Source: Mytilus trossulus
Taxonomy: Eukaryota; Mollusca; Bivalvia; Mytilida; Mytilidae
DNA length: 64,000 nucleotides
NCBI RefSeq assembly: GCF_036588685.1
Contig: NC_086375.1
Span: 6,937,916-7,001,915, forward strand
Direction of reading: 5' to 3'
Part shown: one piece after another, positions 36,701 to 46,253 of the stretch
Numbering within the stretch: position 1 is the stretch's first letter
Layout of the letters: the number at the start of each line of letters is the position of its first letter
Translations under genes and position numbers: made by a program
Notes under the pieces: model-generated
Database searches by the model: none
Told to the model about the DNA's origin: nothing
What the model saw: the letters and a program-made list of their open reading frames with translations, nothing else

Positions 36701-39363
36701 CTTACAACCACCGTAAGTATATCTCAGAGAAGTCAAGGTACAGTAATCCCACCAATACACCAACAATTACCGTCCACACTGTAACCACTATACCAGCTTA
36801 CAACCACCGTAAGTATATCTCAGAGAAGTCATGGTACCGTAATCCCACCAATACACCAACAAGTACTGTCCACACTGTAACCACTATACCAGCTTACAAC
36901 CACCGTAAGTATATCTCAGAGAAGTCATGGTACAGTAATCCCACCAATACACCAACAAGTACTGTCCACACTGTAACCACTATACCAGCTTACAACCACC
37001 GTAAGTATATCTCAGAGAAGTCATGGTACAGTAATCCCACCAATACACCAACAAGTACTGTCCTCACTGTAACCACTATACCAGCTTACAACCACCGTAA
37101 GTATATCTCAGAGAAGTCAAGGTACAGTAATCCCACCAATACACCAACAATTACTGTCCTCACTGTAACTTCTATACCAGCTTACAACCACCGTAAGTAT
37201 ATCATAGAGAAGTCAAGGTACAGTAATCCCACCAATACACCAACAAGTACTGTCCTCACTGTAACTTCTATACCAGCTTACAACCACCGTAAGTATATCA
37301 TAGAGAAATCATGGTACCGTAGTTCAGCCATATCAAACAACAAATACCGTCCACACTGTCACCACTATACCAGCTTATAACCACCGTAAGTATATACACC
37401 AACAAGTACTGTCCTCACTGTAACCACTATACCAGCTTACAACCACCGTAAGTATATCTCAGAGAAGTCAAGGTACAGTAATCCCACCAATACACCAACA
37501 AGTACTGTCCTCACTGTAACCACTATACCAGCTTACAACCACCGTAAGTATATCTCAGAGAAGTCAAGGTACAGTAATCCCACCAATACACCAACAAGTA
37601 CTGTCCTCACTGTAACCACTATACCAGCTTACAACCACCGTAAGTATATCTCAGAGAAGTCAAGGTACAGTAATCCCACCAATACACCAACAATTACCGT
37701 CCACACTGTAACCACTATACCAGCTTACAACCACCGTAAGTATATCTCAGAGAAGTCATGGTACAGTAATCCCACCAATACACCAACAATTACCGTCCAC
37801 ACTGTAACCACTATACCAGCTTACAACCACCGTAAGTATATCTCAGAGAAGTCAAGGTACAGTAATCCCACCAATACACCAACAAGTACTGTCCTCACTG
37901 TAACCACTATACCAGCTTACCACCACCGTAAGTATATCTCAGAGAAGTCAAGGTACAGTAATCCCACCAATACACCAACAAGTACTATCCACACTGTAAC
38001 CACTATACCAGCTTACCACCACCGTAAGTATATCTCAGAGAAGTCATGGTACAGTAATCCCACCAATACACCAACAATTACCGTCCACACTGTAACCACT
38101 ATACCAGCTTACAACCACCGTAAGTATATCTCAGAGAAGTCAAGGTACAGTAATCCCACCAATACACCAACAAGTACTGTCCTCACTGTAACTTCTATAC
38201 CAGCTTACAACCACCGTAAGTATATCATAGAGAAATCATGGTACCGTAGTTCAGCCATATCAAACAACAAATACCGTCCACACTGTCACCACTATACCAG
38301 CTTATAACCACCGTAAGTATACCATAGAGAATACGTGGTACAGTAGTTCAGCCATATCAAACAACAAATACCGTCCACACTGTCACCACTATACCATCTT
38401 ACAACCACCGTAAGTATATCATAGAGAAGTCGTGGTAGAGTAATCTCACCAATACAACAACAAGTACTATCCACACTGTAACCACTATACCAGCTTACAA
38501 CCACCGTAAGTACAATATGTATATCTTAGAGAAGTCATGGTACAGAATTGAAGCTCAAACAATATACACAACCAAGCACTTAATCAAGATTTGTAAAATG
38601 AGTTTCCGGGTATCATCAACGTCAATTTTTTAAAATCGCTTGATATAGAGGTCTTTGACATGGTGTAGTTGTCACATTGGACACTACTTAGACATGGTTA
38701 TATTTGGTTTTACCGCCGTTCCGGTCATCAATGTTCCAAAGCGAGTGTAACAAATAAGAGTTTTGTGACAGTTTTTTTGGTATTTTCAGAAACTACTCAG
38801 TCGGCGGTTTTAATCAGACAAGGCGAGTATTACCAGTCGTCTTATGCTGAAAAATAGGAATGGTATAATTGTGAATTTTCTTACTAAAACCCTTTTGATC
38901 CTGGTATCTATGACGAATTTATTTATATTTGTTTTGTATCGTATCACAGCTAATATCAAAACCAGTAAAACTCATTTGTTTTTTAGCGCCACCACAGTAT
39001 AACAACATGTATTATAGCCAGTATCCACCGAACGTGTATTCCACACAGCCACCAAATACAAGTATGGCATACCCACCACCAATCAGACCACACATGCCAC
39101 CAGCACCACCTCCGTATCCCAGTTCAGCAAATAGAACAAATACGAACAAAAATCCTGGAGGATCTTTACACAGACAACAAAACATGCCCGCCATTCCCGA
39201 AAATGTTACTGCTGAACCATCAGCACCTGGAACAAACGTTTCTCCAGCAAATGGAGCAATTATAACTGGAGCACCGCCAACCGGAACAAACATGCCTTCT
39301 ACGTCAGGAATTCCGAATTCAGATCCTCCACCGTATCCAGGAACTGTATCAACAGATGCTTAA
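15799..39363 (+). CDS. CYYR1/Shisa-like small type I membrane adaptor protein
   Basis: Four exons: 15799-15853, 16867-16957, 18760-18944 and 38987-39363. All borders are GT..AG, phases 1, 2 and 1 join to 708 bases, 235 residues plus TAA. Residues 1-24 are a signal peptide (hydrophobic core IYVLFYFIL). Residues 25-49 are a Cys/Tyr-rich ectodomain with two cysteines (27, 43) and many tyrosines. Residues 51-76 are a Gly/Ile/Val membrane helix (GAVIGGIIGLVIIIAIVVVI), followed by CASCCKS and a cytoplasmic tail. The tail has THTV-like Thr/His sequence (TNTVHTVTTIPAY), then Pro-rich sequence with PPQY (112-115) and PPPY (151-154, 224-227). PPxY motifs bind WW-domain proteins such as Nedd4-type ubiquitin ligases. 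The layout matches vertebrate CYYR1 and the wider Shisa-like family; partners here are inference. Intron 3 (20 kb) is nearly filled by a donor-spanning tandem array. Exon 1 is the least certain. Confidence 0.85.
15972..16450 (+). repeat. Two dispersed mussel repeat pieces in intron 1
   Basis: 15972-16075 is a good copy (GATATAGGAAGATGTGGTGT, CCAATGAGACAACTCTCCAT). 16335-16450 is a second piece (AAAAGGCCCCGACAAGATAA). They lie in intron 1 of the CYYR1-like gene and are not coding. Confidence 0.7.
16985..18260 (+). repeat. 46-bp tandem repeat spanning the exon 2 donor, split by a LINE
   Basis: Downstream of the real exon 2 end (YYYCNSYSYL, donor at 16958) the words TATTATTACTGTACCTC and (A/G)A(A/C)TTTGTAAGTA recur every ~46 bp: about five copies before 17231 and about six, more diverged, after 18013. 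Each unit copies the last ~27 bases of exon 2 with its GTAAGT donor and some intron. The earliest copies (16985-17040) are the most diverged. The array is interrupted by the LINE at 17232-18013. Confidence 0.85.
17232..18013 (+). mobile_element. 5'-truncated LINE fragment, frameshifted
   Basis: It encodes the C-terminal end of a non-LTR retrotransposon ORF2. The first frame contains NKLRTYRTFKTE and AYSQFRCG; after a one-base deletion near 17480 the second frame continues VAPMRIETGRFEHLP and has a zinc-binding CFMC..EEHVLIEC (CxxC-H-C) motif, ending at a TAA at 17811. The 3' end is a (TATC)n tail at about 17995-18013. Reverse transcriptase and endonuclease are absent. It landed inside the 46-bp array, which resumes on both sides. 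Confidence 0.85.
18945..19840 (+). repeat. First donor-spanning array (about 9 units of 96-97 bp)
   Basis: It starts directly at the exon 3 donor. The first units (97 bp) keep the exon wording GTAGTTCAGCCATATC(C/A)AACAACAAATACCGTCCACAC in two halves, followed by CACC|GTAAGTATATCATAGAG. They are therefore copies of exon 3 residues QPYPTTNTVHTV..AYNH plus the intron start. Later units switch to the AATCCC/AATTCC..AATACACCAACAAGTAC type. The 97-bp length breaks the reading frame at each step. Confidence 0.9.
19841..19891 (+). repeat. Copy of the array's 3' flank
   Basis: CAGAATTGAAGCTCAGACAA through GCACTTAATCA is repeated at 38543-38586 (with a 6-bp deletion there), where the large array ends. 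It marks the end of a first exon-plus-array block before the second block begins. Confidence 0.85.
19874..24745 (+). other. 1,623-codon open frame inside the array (probably not a protein)
   Basis: The frame runs through the truncated exon 3 copy and about 49 units of 32 residues each (pattern YSNPTNTPTSTVHTVTTIPA, YNHRKYISEKSW). It is open because 96 is a multiple of three and the consensus has no stop in that frame. It ends at a TGGTAA change at 24741; later a 7-bp insertion shifts the frame. There is no promoter, signal peptide or usable splice acceptor before it, the first Met lies in intron flank, and the residues RKY translate the splice donor itself. I keep it as an entry only because of its size. 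Confidence 0.8.
19892..20012 (+). pseudogene. 5'-truncated duplicate of exon 3 (membrane-helix exon)
   Basis: From 19892 the sequence matches exon 3 from residue Ile71 on (IVVVICGSCCKSHGSRG, then TVVQPYPTTNTVHTV), ending at 20012 with CACC. The upstream half of the helix and the splice acceptor are missing, and the donor is mutated to GTAACT. It cannot serve as an exon by itself. Together with the duplicated flank before it, it shows a tandem duplication whose breakpoint lies inside the membrane-helix exon. Confidence 0.88.
20013..38542 (+). repeat. Giant donor-spanning tandem array (about 190 units of 96 bp)
   Basis: The unit is 96 bp: (T/A)GGTACAGTAATCCCACCA, ATACACCAACAAGTACTGTC, CACACTGTAACCACTATACC, AGCTTACAACCACC, then GTAAGTATATCTCAGAGAAG. 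The part before GTAAGT descends from the 3' end of exon 3, the part after it from the intron start. Most units keep a perfect GTAAGT; exceptions include GTAGGT (near 20966 and 22510), GTGAGT (near 27020 and 27117) and GTAATT (near 28573). Several units from 28.1 kb on carry a 7-bp insertion (AATAGTATATACACC) giving 103 bp. Exon-like 97-bp units reappear near 28110, 37320 and 38240-38400. Copy number is estimated from length. Confidence 0.95.
38543..38986 (+). other. Single-copy remainder of intron 3
   Basis: The array ends at the flank CAGAATTGAAGCTCAAACAA. The remaining ~440 bases lead to the exon 4 acceptor, TTTGTTTTTTAG at 38975-38986, which has a good pyrimidine tract. No further exon was seen. 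Confidence 0.7.
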
Positions 39364-39895
39364 TTTCTTGTGACTGATATTTTTGTGTTTCTATGAAACA
39401 TATGACGTGGCTCTGTACTTATTCATTCTGTCATTGTTTTATTGTGCTGTGGTTTTTGTATTCTTGTCTTTCATTTTCGCTATGATGTGCTTTTGCTTAA
39501 TGTCTTTTTGTGGTTCTTTGTTGCATGATTATCTTTTTGTATAGTGATAAAGATCATAACACACTTCTGTATTCCTATTGTTGAAATTTTACCTATTATG
39601 TCTGTTTGTTATGTTCACACTTCGTTGTCAATATATTAGAATTGTATGCGACTGTCATACAATTGAGAGTACTAGCCAGCTGGAAAACCAGGTTTAATCC
39701 ACAATTTTCCACATCAGAAAATGCCTAAACAAAGTCAGAAATATGACAGTTGTTATTTATTTGTTTGAGCTTTTGATTTTGCCATTCGGTTAGGGACTTT
39801 TATTTTTTAATTTTCCTCGTAGTTCAGTTTTTTTGTTATTTCATTTTTTACTTTCTTAGATTATAATTGTATTCTAAGAACAGCTCATTGATGAT

Positions 39896-39901
39896 AATAA
39901 A
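39896..39901 (+). promoter_or_regulatory. Probable poly(A) signal of the CYYR1-like gene
   Basis: AATAAA occurs 533 bases after the stop at 39361-39363, the first perfect signal downstream that I noticed. Use is not shown. Confidence 0.4.
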
Positions 39902-41086
39902 AACAGCTATTCAGGAGATCTACGTGTAGCTTTATTGTATTTTAAGCTCCGACGGCATTTAAAAGTGATTTGATGGTCGTAGTATTAACTGTGACTTGGT
40001 GTCATGAAAATTAGTGCCGTTATCCAATCAAAATGAACGTTACAAACGATGTTGCATCCGAATGTGAGTTGATTTCCTTGCACACACTAGTAATTCTAGA
40101 AAAAGCACCGATAATATATCTTAAATCTATCACAACTAAATACTTCTTAGATTACAAAACTTTGCGAACTTTGTGAATTTACAAATAAAAGGATTTATTA
40201 TTTTCATGTCATTACCGCACATACACAATGTAAGCAACTTGGTTAAAGGTAACCTCATATGTTTAATGCCCCCCCCCCCCCCCTCTATTTAATCAGAGAC
40301 CGAGGGAACTTAAAAATAAATTTATTTTGGCTATTTGTAGAACCAACTTATGTTCTTACTTTTAAAAATCAAGCAGATTTTACCGAGTTGAAATCGAACA
40401 AAAGAAATCAAACTCTTTGTTCCAGAAGGTAAAAAAGCCAAATTGGTATATTTGATTTTATGCATCTTTTGTTCATGTTTAATTGAATTATAGTATGGAG
40501 TTTTGATATATTTGTAAACTTTTAGATTAGACTTTTCATAAAAATAGGTAGATCTTTTTTGTTGCATACTTAGCATAAAATACGCAGAAAAAAATCCACA
40601 GAAATAATAGATTAACCAGTATAAAGCCTTAATTTGCTAGATTCAAACGGTTTTCTAGAGCTTACATTGTAACACGTCATGGGGAGATAATTTTGACTGT
40701 AATACATTGTAGTGAGACTTTAAAATAAAAACAGGTCTATTAGTGATAGTTATAAAATTGGGTTGGTACGCATTTAAAGAAATCTCCTATTCACACACAC
40801 ACACACAAATTTACTTACTAATCTTATTTTTATATGTACATGGATATAGATCATTTTCAATCAAGACCTCTTATATCTAACTGTGATATAGGGTCAAGTA
40901 CAGAATCTAATTTTATAGCCCATAATTTACCAAGTAAAAGCTTTGAACTACGAATTTAAACGTAATAAATGAATTTAAATGCATCTTTATATATCGATTT
41001 TGAATATTTACACTAAAGGTAAATATTCGCATAAACAACAACAAAAAAAAGACATCGTTTTGTTTACAAATTCTTATGGAAGCCAA
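39902..41086. other. Spacer between the two CYYR1-like genes
   Basis: About 1.2 kb without a gene. It contains a poly(C) run at about 40268-40282 and a short (CA)n tract near 40794. No promoter element could be placed for the downstream gene. Confidence 0.5.
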
Positions 41087-43575
41087 ATGGATATTCTTTT
41101 TAAATTGATGTATTATAGTTTGCTGTGGATTTTAGTAAGACCTGGTAAGTACTAGTATGTACTTCTTGTTTACTTTAATAAGTCTAAGGAATATATTCTA
41201 TATAAGTTCTGGTCGGATGTAAATGCTTAAAAACTGCACGATTCATTGTATGATTGTTGGTTACATACTTAACAACCAGTGGCAAATATTTCATCCTTCA
41301 GGGACAGAATAAATCAACAATAATTACAACTTAGCAGGTCACGGGTTTTATTAAATTAATCAATAATTTACCTGTAATAAGTTATAATTTGTTATGACTG
41401 CCAATAAGACCATAGATTACCCTCGTTGCAATCAAAAACATAACTATAGACATAACGAACATCATCCCTTTTGTTGTAATTTTTTGCGAAGAGTTTCTTT
41501 TGCCCATTATTCTTTACTCATTATAATTCATTATGTTTTTGTCAATCTTTCTCTATTCTTATATTTATTATATTTTCTTCTGCCCATTTTCCTTTTGTCT
41601 GTCAACACCATATAATTAGACAATATACGTATAGTGTCTTGAAATATGAAATTTATTTGTATGAGGCTTAGAAACGGGATAATGCGAGGTTCTACCGAGC
41701 ATTTTCCCGTTTCGTGCCGAATACAAATAAATTTCATATTTCAAGACACTATACGTATATTGTTTTTATACTGAAATCGAAAAAAAAAAATGAAAAATGA
41801 AAAAAACATGTAACAAAAATTGTTGAAAAAAGTGTTTGGAATTTCCCTCTTGAGGTACCATTTTGGGGTATTTCCCTATGAGCGTAGTCCAGGTGGTAAG
41901 ACATTGGCGTATTAAGGAATTAGAAAGGGAAAATGAACTTAAGGGCATGCGATACAGTTTTGATCCTGTATTTACAAGTTCATGAAAATTTGCTTATAGG
42001 CTATTTTTTACCTGATTAAATCAAATATGTAATAAAAAATATACCTTCATGTGCTACGTTTTGCGCAAAAAGAGGTCGAAATTTTGTATATTTGCTCGAA
42101 ATTCAGATTTGTGGCCGTAATTTCTATTTCGAAAGAAAGACATAACTGTTTTGTTATAAAAGATAAAAACCAATTGTTTTTTGTTAAATAATCGGTAATT
42201 TCTGTATTTTATAAATATCTTTAAAAAATTAGCACTTTTTTATTCAGAAATGACTCATATTTATCAAATATTCATGAGTTGAGGAAAAAACGTAATTTTT
42301 TACTGCATGTTTATCACAATTAAAAAAAATCCTCTATTTACAGTTTTATAAAATTTGGGTCACATAATCTCCCTGCAAAATGAAACCAAATGCCGTTTTG
42401 AAAAATAGGGGTCCATGAACTCGTTTTCAAATTAAATCAGTTTGAATGATAAAAATCAGTCGAAAAATGCATCTTTTCCCGATATAACACAGTTTGACGT
42501 CGCGAAAATAACAAATTCCCTGTAACTGTATCGTATGCCCTTAATTAATAACATTTGATAAACATGATATATAAATAACCAATTTGAAGACATAAAAGTT
42601 TAAATTGAAAAAAGTTTGACCATTATTACTTTACGTTGTCATGGTCGTGACGTGACGTTGTTGATGAAATACAATAAGGAGGCGGGGCTTATAGGTCAGT
42701 TGGGGTCATTGACGTATAAAGCTAACGTTTATACGTATATCTTTATCTGTACAGTAAACTAGCTGATTGCAGTATAATTCATGAGATTTCATCATTATAT
42801 TTCAATCAGTCAAGTGAAAGCTAAAACCTGTTATTCTACATATACATATTACCATGGCTCATACTACCAGGACAAATGTACCTCTTACTTGTAAGTTTTA
42901 TTAATACAAAACTTCGTGAAAGTTACATCAATCATTCTTAAAATTCAGCATGAAAAAAGCTTGATATCCCCTTCTCTTCTAAGTAATATGGTCGTTACCT
43001 AAACTAATTGTATTGGATTTTTTGTCCTTGCTGTAATGGTACTTTTTCAAACATATTTTCTAACGTGATATAAATGATTGTGTTTATTTGGAATATATAA
43101 AGAATCATGTTTTGTATGCATCAGACCAGCAAACAGTATATTAAGTTGGACGAATTTGTTTAGCCTTCTTATTTAATGTACTGGTTGACTGAGATCTCTT
43201 TCTGGACGTGTTTGAAATATTTGCAAATGAAAAGACAAATTAATACTTCAAAGCTATGGCATCCAATGGTACGTCAAGGATTTCAAACTACTAGTATACA
43301 CCATTAGTGATTTGCAAATTGAAAGTGTCCAGCGTTTTAATCGAACAGCTTGTCTTGACAAGTGCATCAATATATACGTTTTAGGAATGCATACATTTTT
43401 TACAGGTCTATACCATTGATTGCCGGAGCTGTTATAGGAAGCATAGTCGGATTTGTAATAATGCTAGCCATCATTGTATGTATATGTACAACATGTAATA
43501 AACGGGAAGTATTTGTTCAACCTATCCATACAGTACATTCAATACATAGAGTGTATAATGTACCCGCAAGGAGTC
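41087..43575 (+). CDS. Tandem paralogue of the CYYR1/Shisa-like gene, 3' end missing
   Basis: Three exons are seen: 41087-41144, 42815-42890 and 43406-43575. Their phases (1, 2, 1) are identical to those of the gene at 15799-39363. Exon 1 encodes a signal peptide (MDILFKLMYYSLLWILVRP). Exon 2 gives a short Cys/Tyr-rich ectodomain (TCYSTYTYYHGSYYQDKC). Exon 3 gives the membrane helix (AGAVIGSIVGFVIMLAIIVC) followed by ICTTCNK and HTVHSIHRVYNVPARS. The ectodomain ends CTSYLS against NSYSYLS in the sister gene. The acceptor of exon 2 reads TCAAG|TG, less usual than CAG, but is the one that avoids an in-frame stop. A Pro-rich last exon starting in phase 1 was not found up to 64000; it may be further downstream, or the gene may be broken. 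Reading through the exon 3 donor gives only Arg-Lys-Tyr-stop. Confidence 0.75.
41621..41762. mobile_element. 142-bp near-perfect hairpin (foldback MITE)
   Basis: The left arm CAATATACGTATAGTGTCTT, then GAAATATGAAATTTATTTGT, is matched by the exact reverse complement at the right end (ACAAATAAATTTCATATTTC, then AAGACACTATACGTATATTG). The arms are ~42 bp with a ~58-bp partly self-complementary centre. It lies in intron 1 of the paralogue. Confidence 0.85.
41763..42814. other. Rest of intron 1 of the paralogue
   Basis: AT-rich intron. The words AAGGGCATGCGATACAG (about 41940) and CTGTATCGTATGCCCTTAAT (about 42526) are inverted copies ~590 bp apart, so 41939-42544 may be another inverted-end element. 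No coding sequence. Confidence 0.45.
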
Positions 43576-43587
43576 GTAAGTATTAAA

Positions 43588-43965
43588 TTATCCATACAGT
43601 ACATACATTATTAACTTATCCATACAGTACATACATTATTAACTTATCCATACAGTACATACATTATTAACTTATCCATACAGTACATACATGTATAACT
43701 TATCCATACAGTACATACATGTATAACTTATCCATACAGTACATACAATATTAACTTATCCATACAGTACATACATTATTAACTTATCCATACAGTACAT
43801 ACATGTATAACTTATCCATACAGTACATACATGTATAACTTATCCATACAGTACATACAATATTAACTTATCCATACATGCAGTACATACATTATTAACT
43901 GATCCATACAGTACATACATTATGATATAGTGTATAATGTACCAGCAAGCGAGTCGTAAGTATCA
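43588..43965 (+). repeat. 28-bp tandem repeat plus a second copy of the exon 3 end and donor
   Basis: Directly after the donor (43576) come about 12 units of TTATCCATACAGTACATACA followed by TTATTAAC or TGTATAAC. The unit copies exon 3 wording CTATCCATACAGTACATTCA. The array ends in a copy of the exon end and donor: GTGTATAATGTACCAGCAAG, CGAGTC|GTAAGTAT (donor copy at 43956). Thus an exon-end segment was duplicated and an internal part then expanded. Confidence 0.9.
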
Positions 43966-44006
43966 ACATATCTATAACAGTTTCTACAATACATATGGTG
44001 TATATA

Positions 44007-46122
44007 TGTTCCGGACCATATGAGTATCTGGACCATACGCGTATGGTCATGACCATATGGGTATATACTCATATGGTCCGACCATACGCGTATGGTCGGA
44101 CCGTACGCGTATGGTCGGGGTAATCAACACGTATACTTTTAAACTCTTCATTAGGTGTGACTCTACTGGATGTTACGTCACTAAAATGTAATTTTTTCAT
44201 ATATTAAAAAAAACTTATAAAAAACATTTTTACACAGTTAATATTACTTACGATTTGTAAGTACAATTATAAGAAGATGTCAAAACATATTGTAAAAGGA
44301 ATGTTATTGTTTAAAGTAGGTGATATTGTAACGGTTTATTTTTTCCTCTGTGATATTTTATCCTGAGGATAATTTGTCCCGTTAATTTTTTTCCAGGCAT
44401 GGTATTTCACAGGTTGATTTTTTCCAGAGGAGTGAAAATCTATCTGTGTTATGCGGATAGTATGTACCGGTATATATTTGCCGTACTATATTTACAGAAC
44501 CGTATGAAATAGAGTCCCCTTAACTACTTTGTATGTAACTCACAATCAATATATACCTGTCTATAATTATAAAATGTTTCACAAAGGTAGAACAAATTTG
44601 CATAATTTATCAAAGGGAGGTAATTATGAGGAATTCATATTTTAAAGATATTAATATTATATATTTTTGAATCCATTTCATATTGAAATTTTTCCTTGAA
44701 TCTTATTTTTTATATATTCATTTATATAAAAAGATGACTAACAACTTGATTTAATAACACACAGATAACATTTCACAGGTAAGTACTATCCAGCTGTTAA
44801 ACATGCTTTTGTTCCAATATATTGTTATGCTATGATATATCTGATTTACATATAATTAACAACTACATCTTTGTCCCCAGACAAAACTATTAATATACAT
44901 GTAGTTAAAAATATCATCATACTCAAATTCTTCTATTACTGTTAACAGTAATAATGCAACTATATTTCTACCATACTTATAAATTGTTTATATTTGTACT
45001 GAGATCTGAAAACAACTCACTTTTACATATATTATCATATATTTCACTAACCTGTCCTTATTTAATCATGATATTATTTTCACAATTACGATCTTTGAAA
45101 TTACTTCTGGGTTTCTTCCTATGATTCATGATAATTTTCTTTTTAAAAGGATGATATTGACTTGAATATTTCAGGAAATTTTTTCAAAGATAATTTGTGA
45201 AATTTTCATTTCCCATTATATATACATTTTTTTTAAAACTATTTCGCTTTAATTCAAATACACTAAATATTAATATTTCATAGTTTTTTAAATGATAAGT
45301 TTTTCTTGAGTTATCTACAGAGATAGAATTCCACGGCAAAGGAAAAAATATCCCAGGGAAATATTTTCCTCCGGATAAAAAAATAACAACAACTACTGTA
45401 AAATTTTTACCTCCGGATCAAATTTTACCCGGATATAATTTTGCTTTACAATATCATCGGCAATGTTCATTATATTTTTTAAAGATCAAGATATTTTTTA
45501 AGACATTTTTTATAAGTAAAATATTAAAATTGTATGTTTCTTTATTTTTTTCTATTCTTTATTTCTATACTTCTATTTTAATCTTAATTATAAGACCGGT
45601 AAAATATCATGTAAGTGCCATGCAATAGCTACTGCCTTTATTTAATTTGATCTGTGATATTCATTTTACGATATTGGAGATCGAAAGTTTCTTAAAAACA
45701 CCGTAGACACATCGGAATTGTCCGAGTCGATATCAGTGCACGCAGCCAAAACAAGCAATCGCAGAAAAGCTACATGTATGGTATCGTTTGAATGTCATTC
45801 TAAATAAACAAAAGCATACACGAATACAATTAGCGATAAAAACTAAGATCAACTGGCTGTGGCATCAATATTTAATGTTTATGTAGCTTTTGAAATGTAA
45901 AATTAATACGTATTATTTCTATTGTATGTTTGAAAAAATACCTATATGGTCCGAATACTCATATGGTCCGGCCCGTTAATATCCAAATGAGTATAATACT
46001 CATATGGTCCGACCATACGCGTACGGTCGGACCATACGCGTATGGTCGGACCATATGAGTATACGCATATGGTCATGACCATATATACGCGTATGGTCCA
46101 AATACTCATATGGTCCGGAACA
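44007..46122. mobile_element. 2.1-kb element with inverted ends and palindromic subterminal repeats
   Basis: The left end TGTTCCGGACCATATGAGTA is matched by the right end TACTCATATGGTCCGGAACA, its reverse complement. Both ends carry clusters of the palindrome ACCATACGCGTATGGT (44031-44115 and 46010-46100). The flanks are TATATA (44001-44006) and TATATA (46123-46128), a likely target duplication. The interior is AT-rich with no transposase frame; a second pair of inverted words (GATATTGTAA near 44322, TTTACAATATC near 45454) suggests an element nested inside. It is a non-autonomous DNA element; the superfamily is not assigned. Confidence 0.8.
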
Positions 46123-46128
46123 TATATA

Positions 46129-46253
46129 TAATACCAAAAGTGAGTCATGGGTATCCACACATGTAACAAATATAAGTGGTGAGTGTCCTTACAGTTCATA
46201 CAATACATACATGTAAGGTGTGTAATAAACAAGCAGCGAATCACGAGTATTCG
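46129..46253 (+). repeat. Decayed further copies of the paralogue's exon 3 end and donor
   Basis: ATACCAAAAGTGAGTCATGG, then GTATCCACA (46131-46160), continues the copy begun before the 2.1-kb element (GGTGTATA, 43998-44005). A further copy follows at 46188-46253 (CAGTTCATACAATACATACA, GTGTGTAATAAACAAGCAGC, GAATCACGAGTATT). Donor sequence is lost in both. They align with exon 3 (CAGTACATTCAATACATAGA, GTGTATAATGTACCCGCAAG). Confidence 0.65.

Noticed and set aside
38292..38504. Minus-strand Cys/Trp-rich frame
   Set aside because: It is the antisense of the last array units.
18896..38542. CRISPR-like array
   Set aside because: Units are directly adjacent with no unique spacers, the context is an animal gene with introns, and the unit origin in exon 3 is visible.
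39012..39293. 93-residue minus-strand frame, Gly-rich
   Set aside because: It is the antisense of the Pro-rich exon 4 of the CYYR1-like gene; codons for Pro read as Gly on the other strand.
45942..46244. 100-residue minus-strand frame
   Set aside because: It runs through the palindromic end of the 2.1-kb mobile element and the decayed donor copies.
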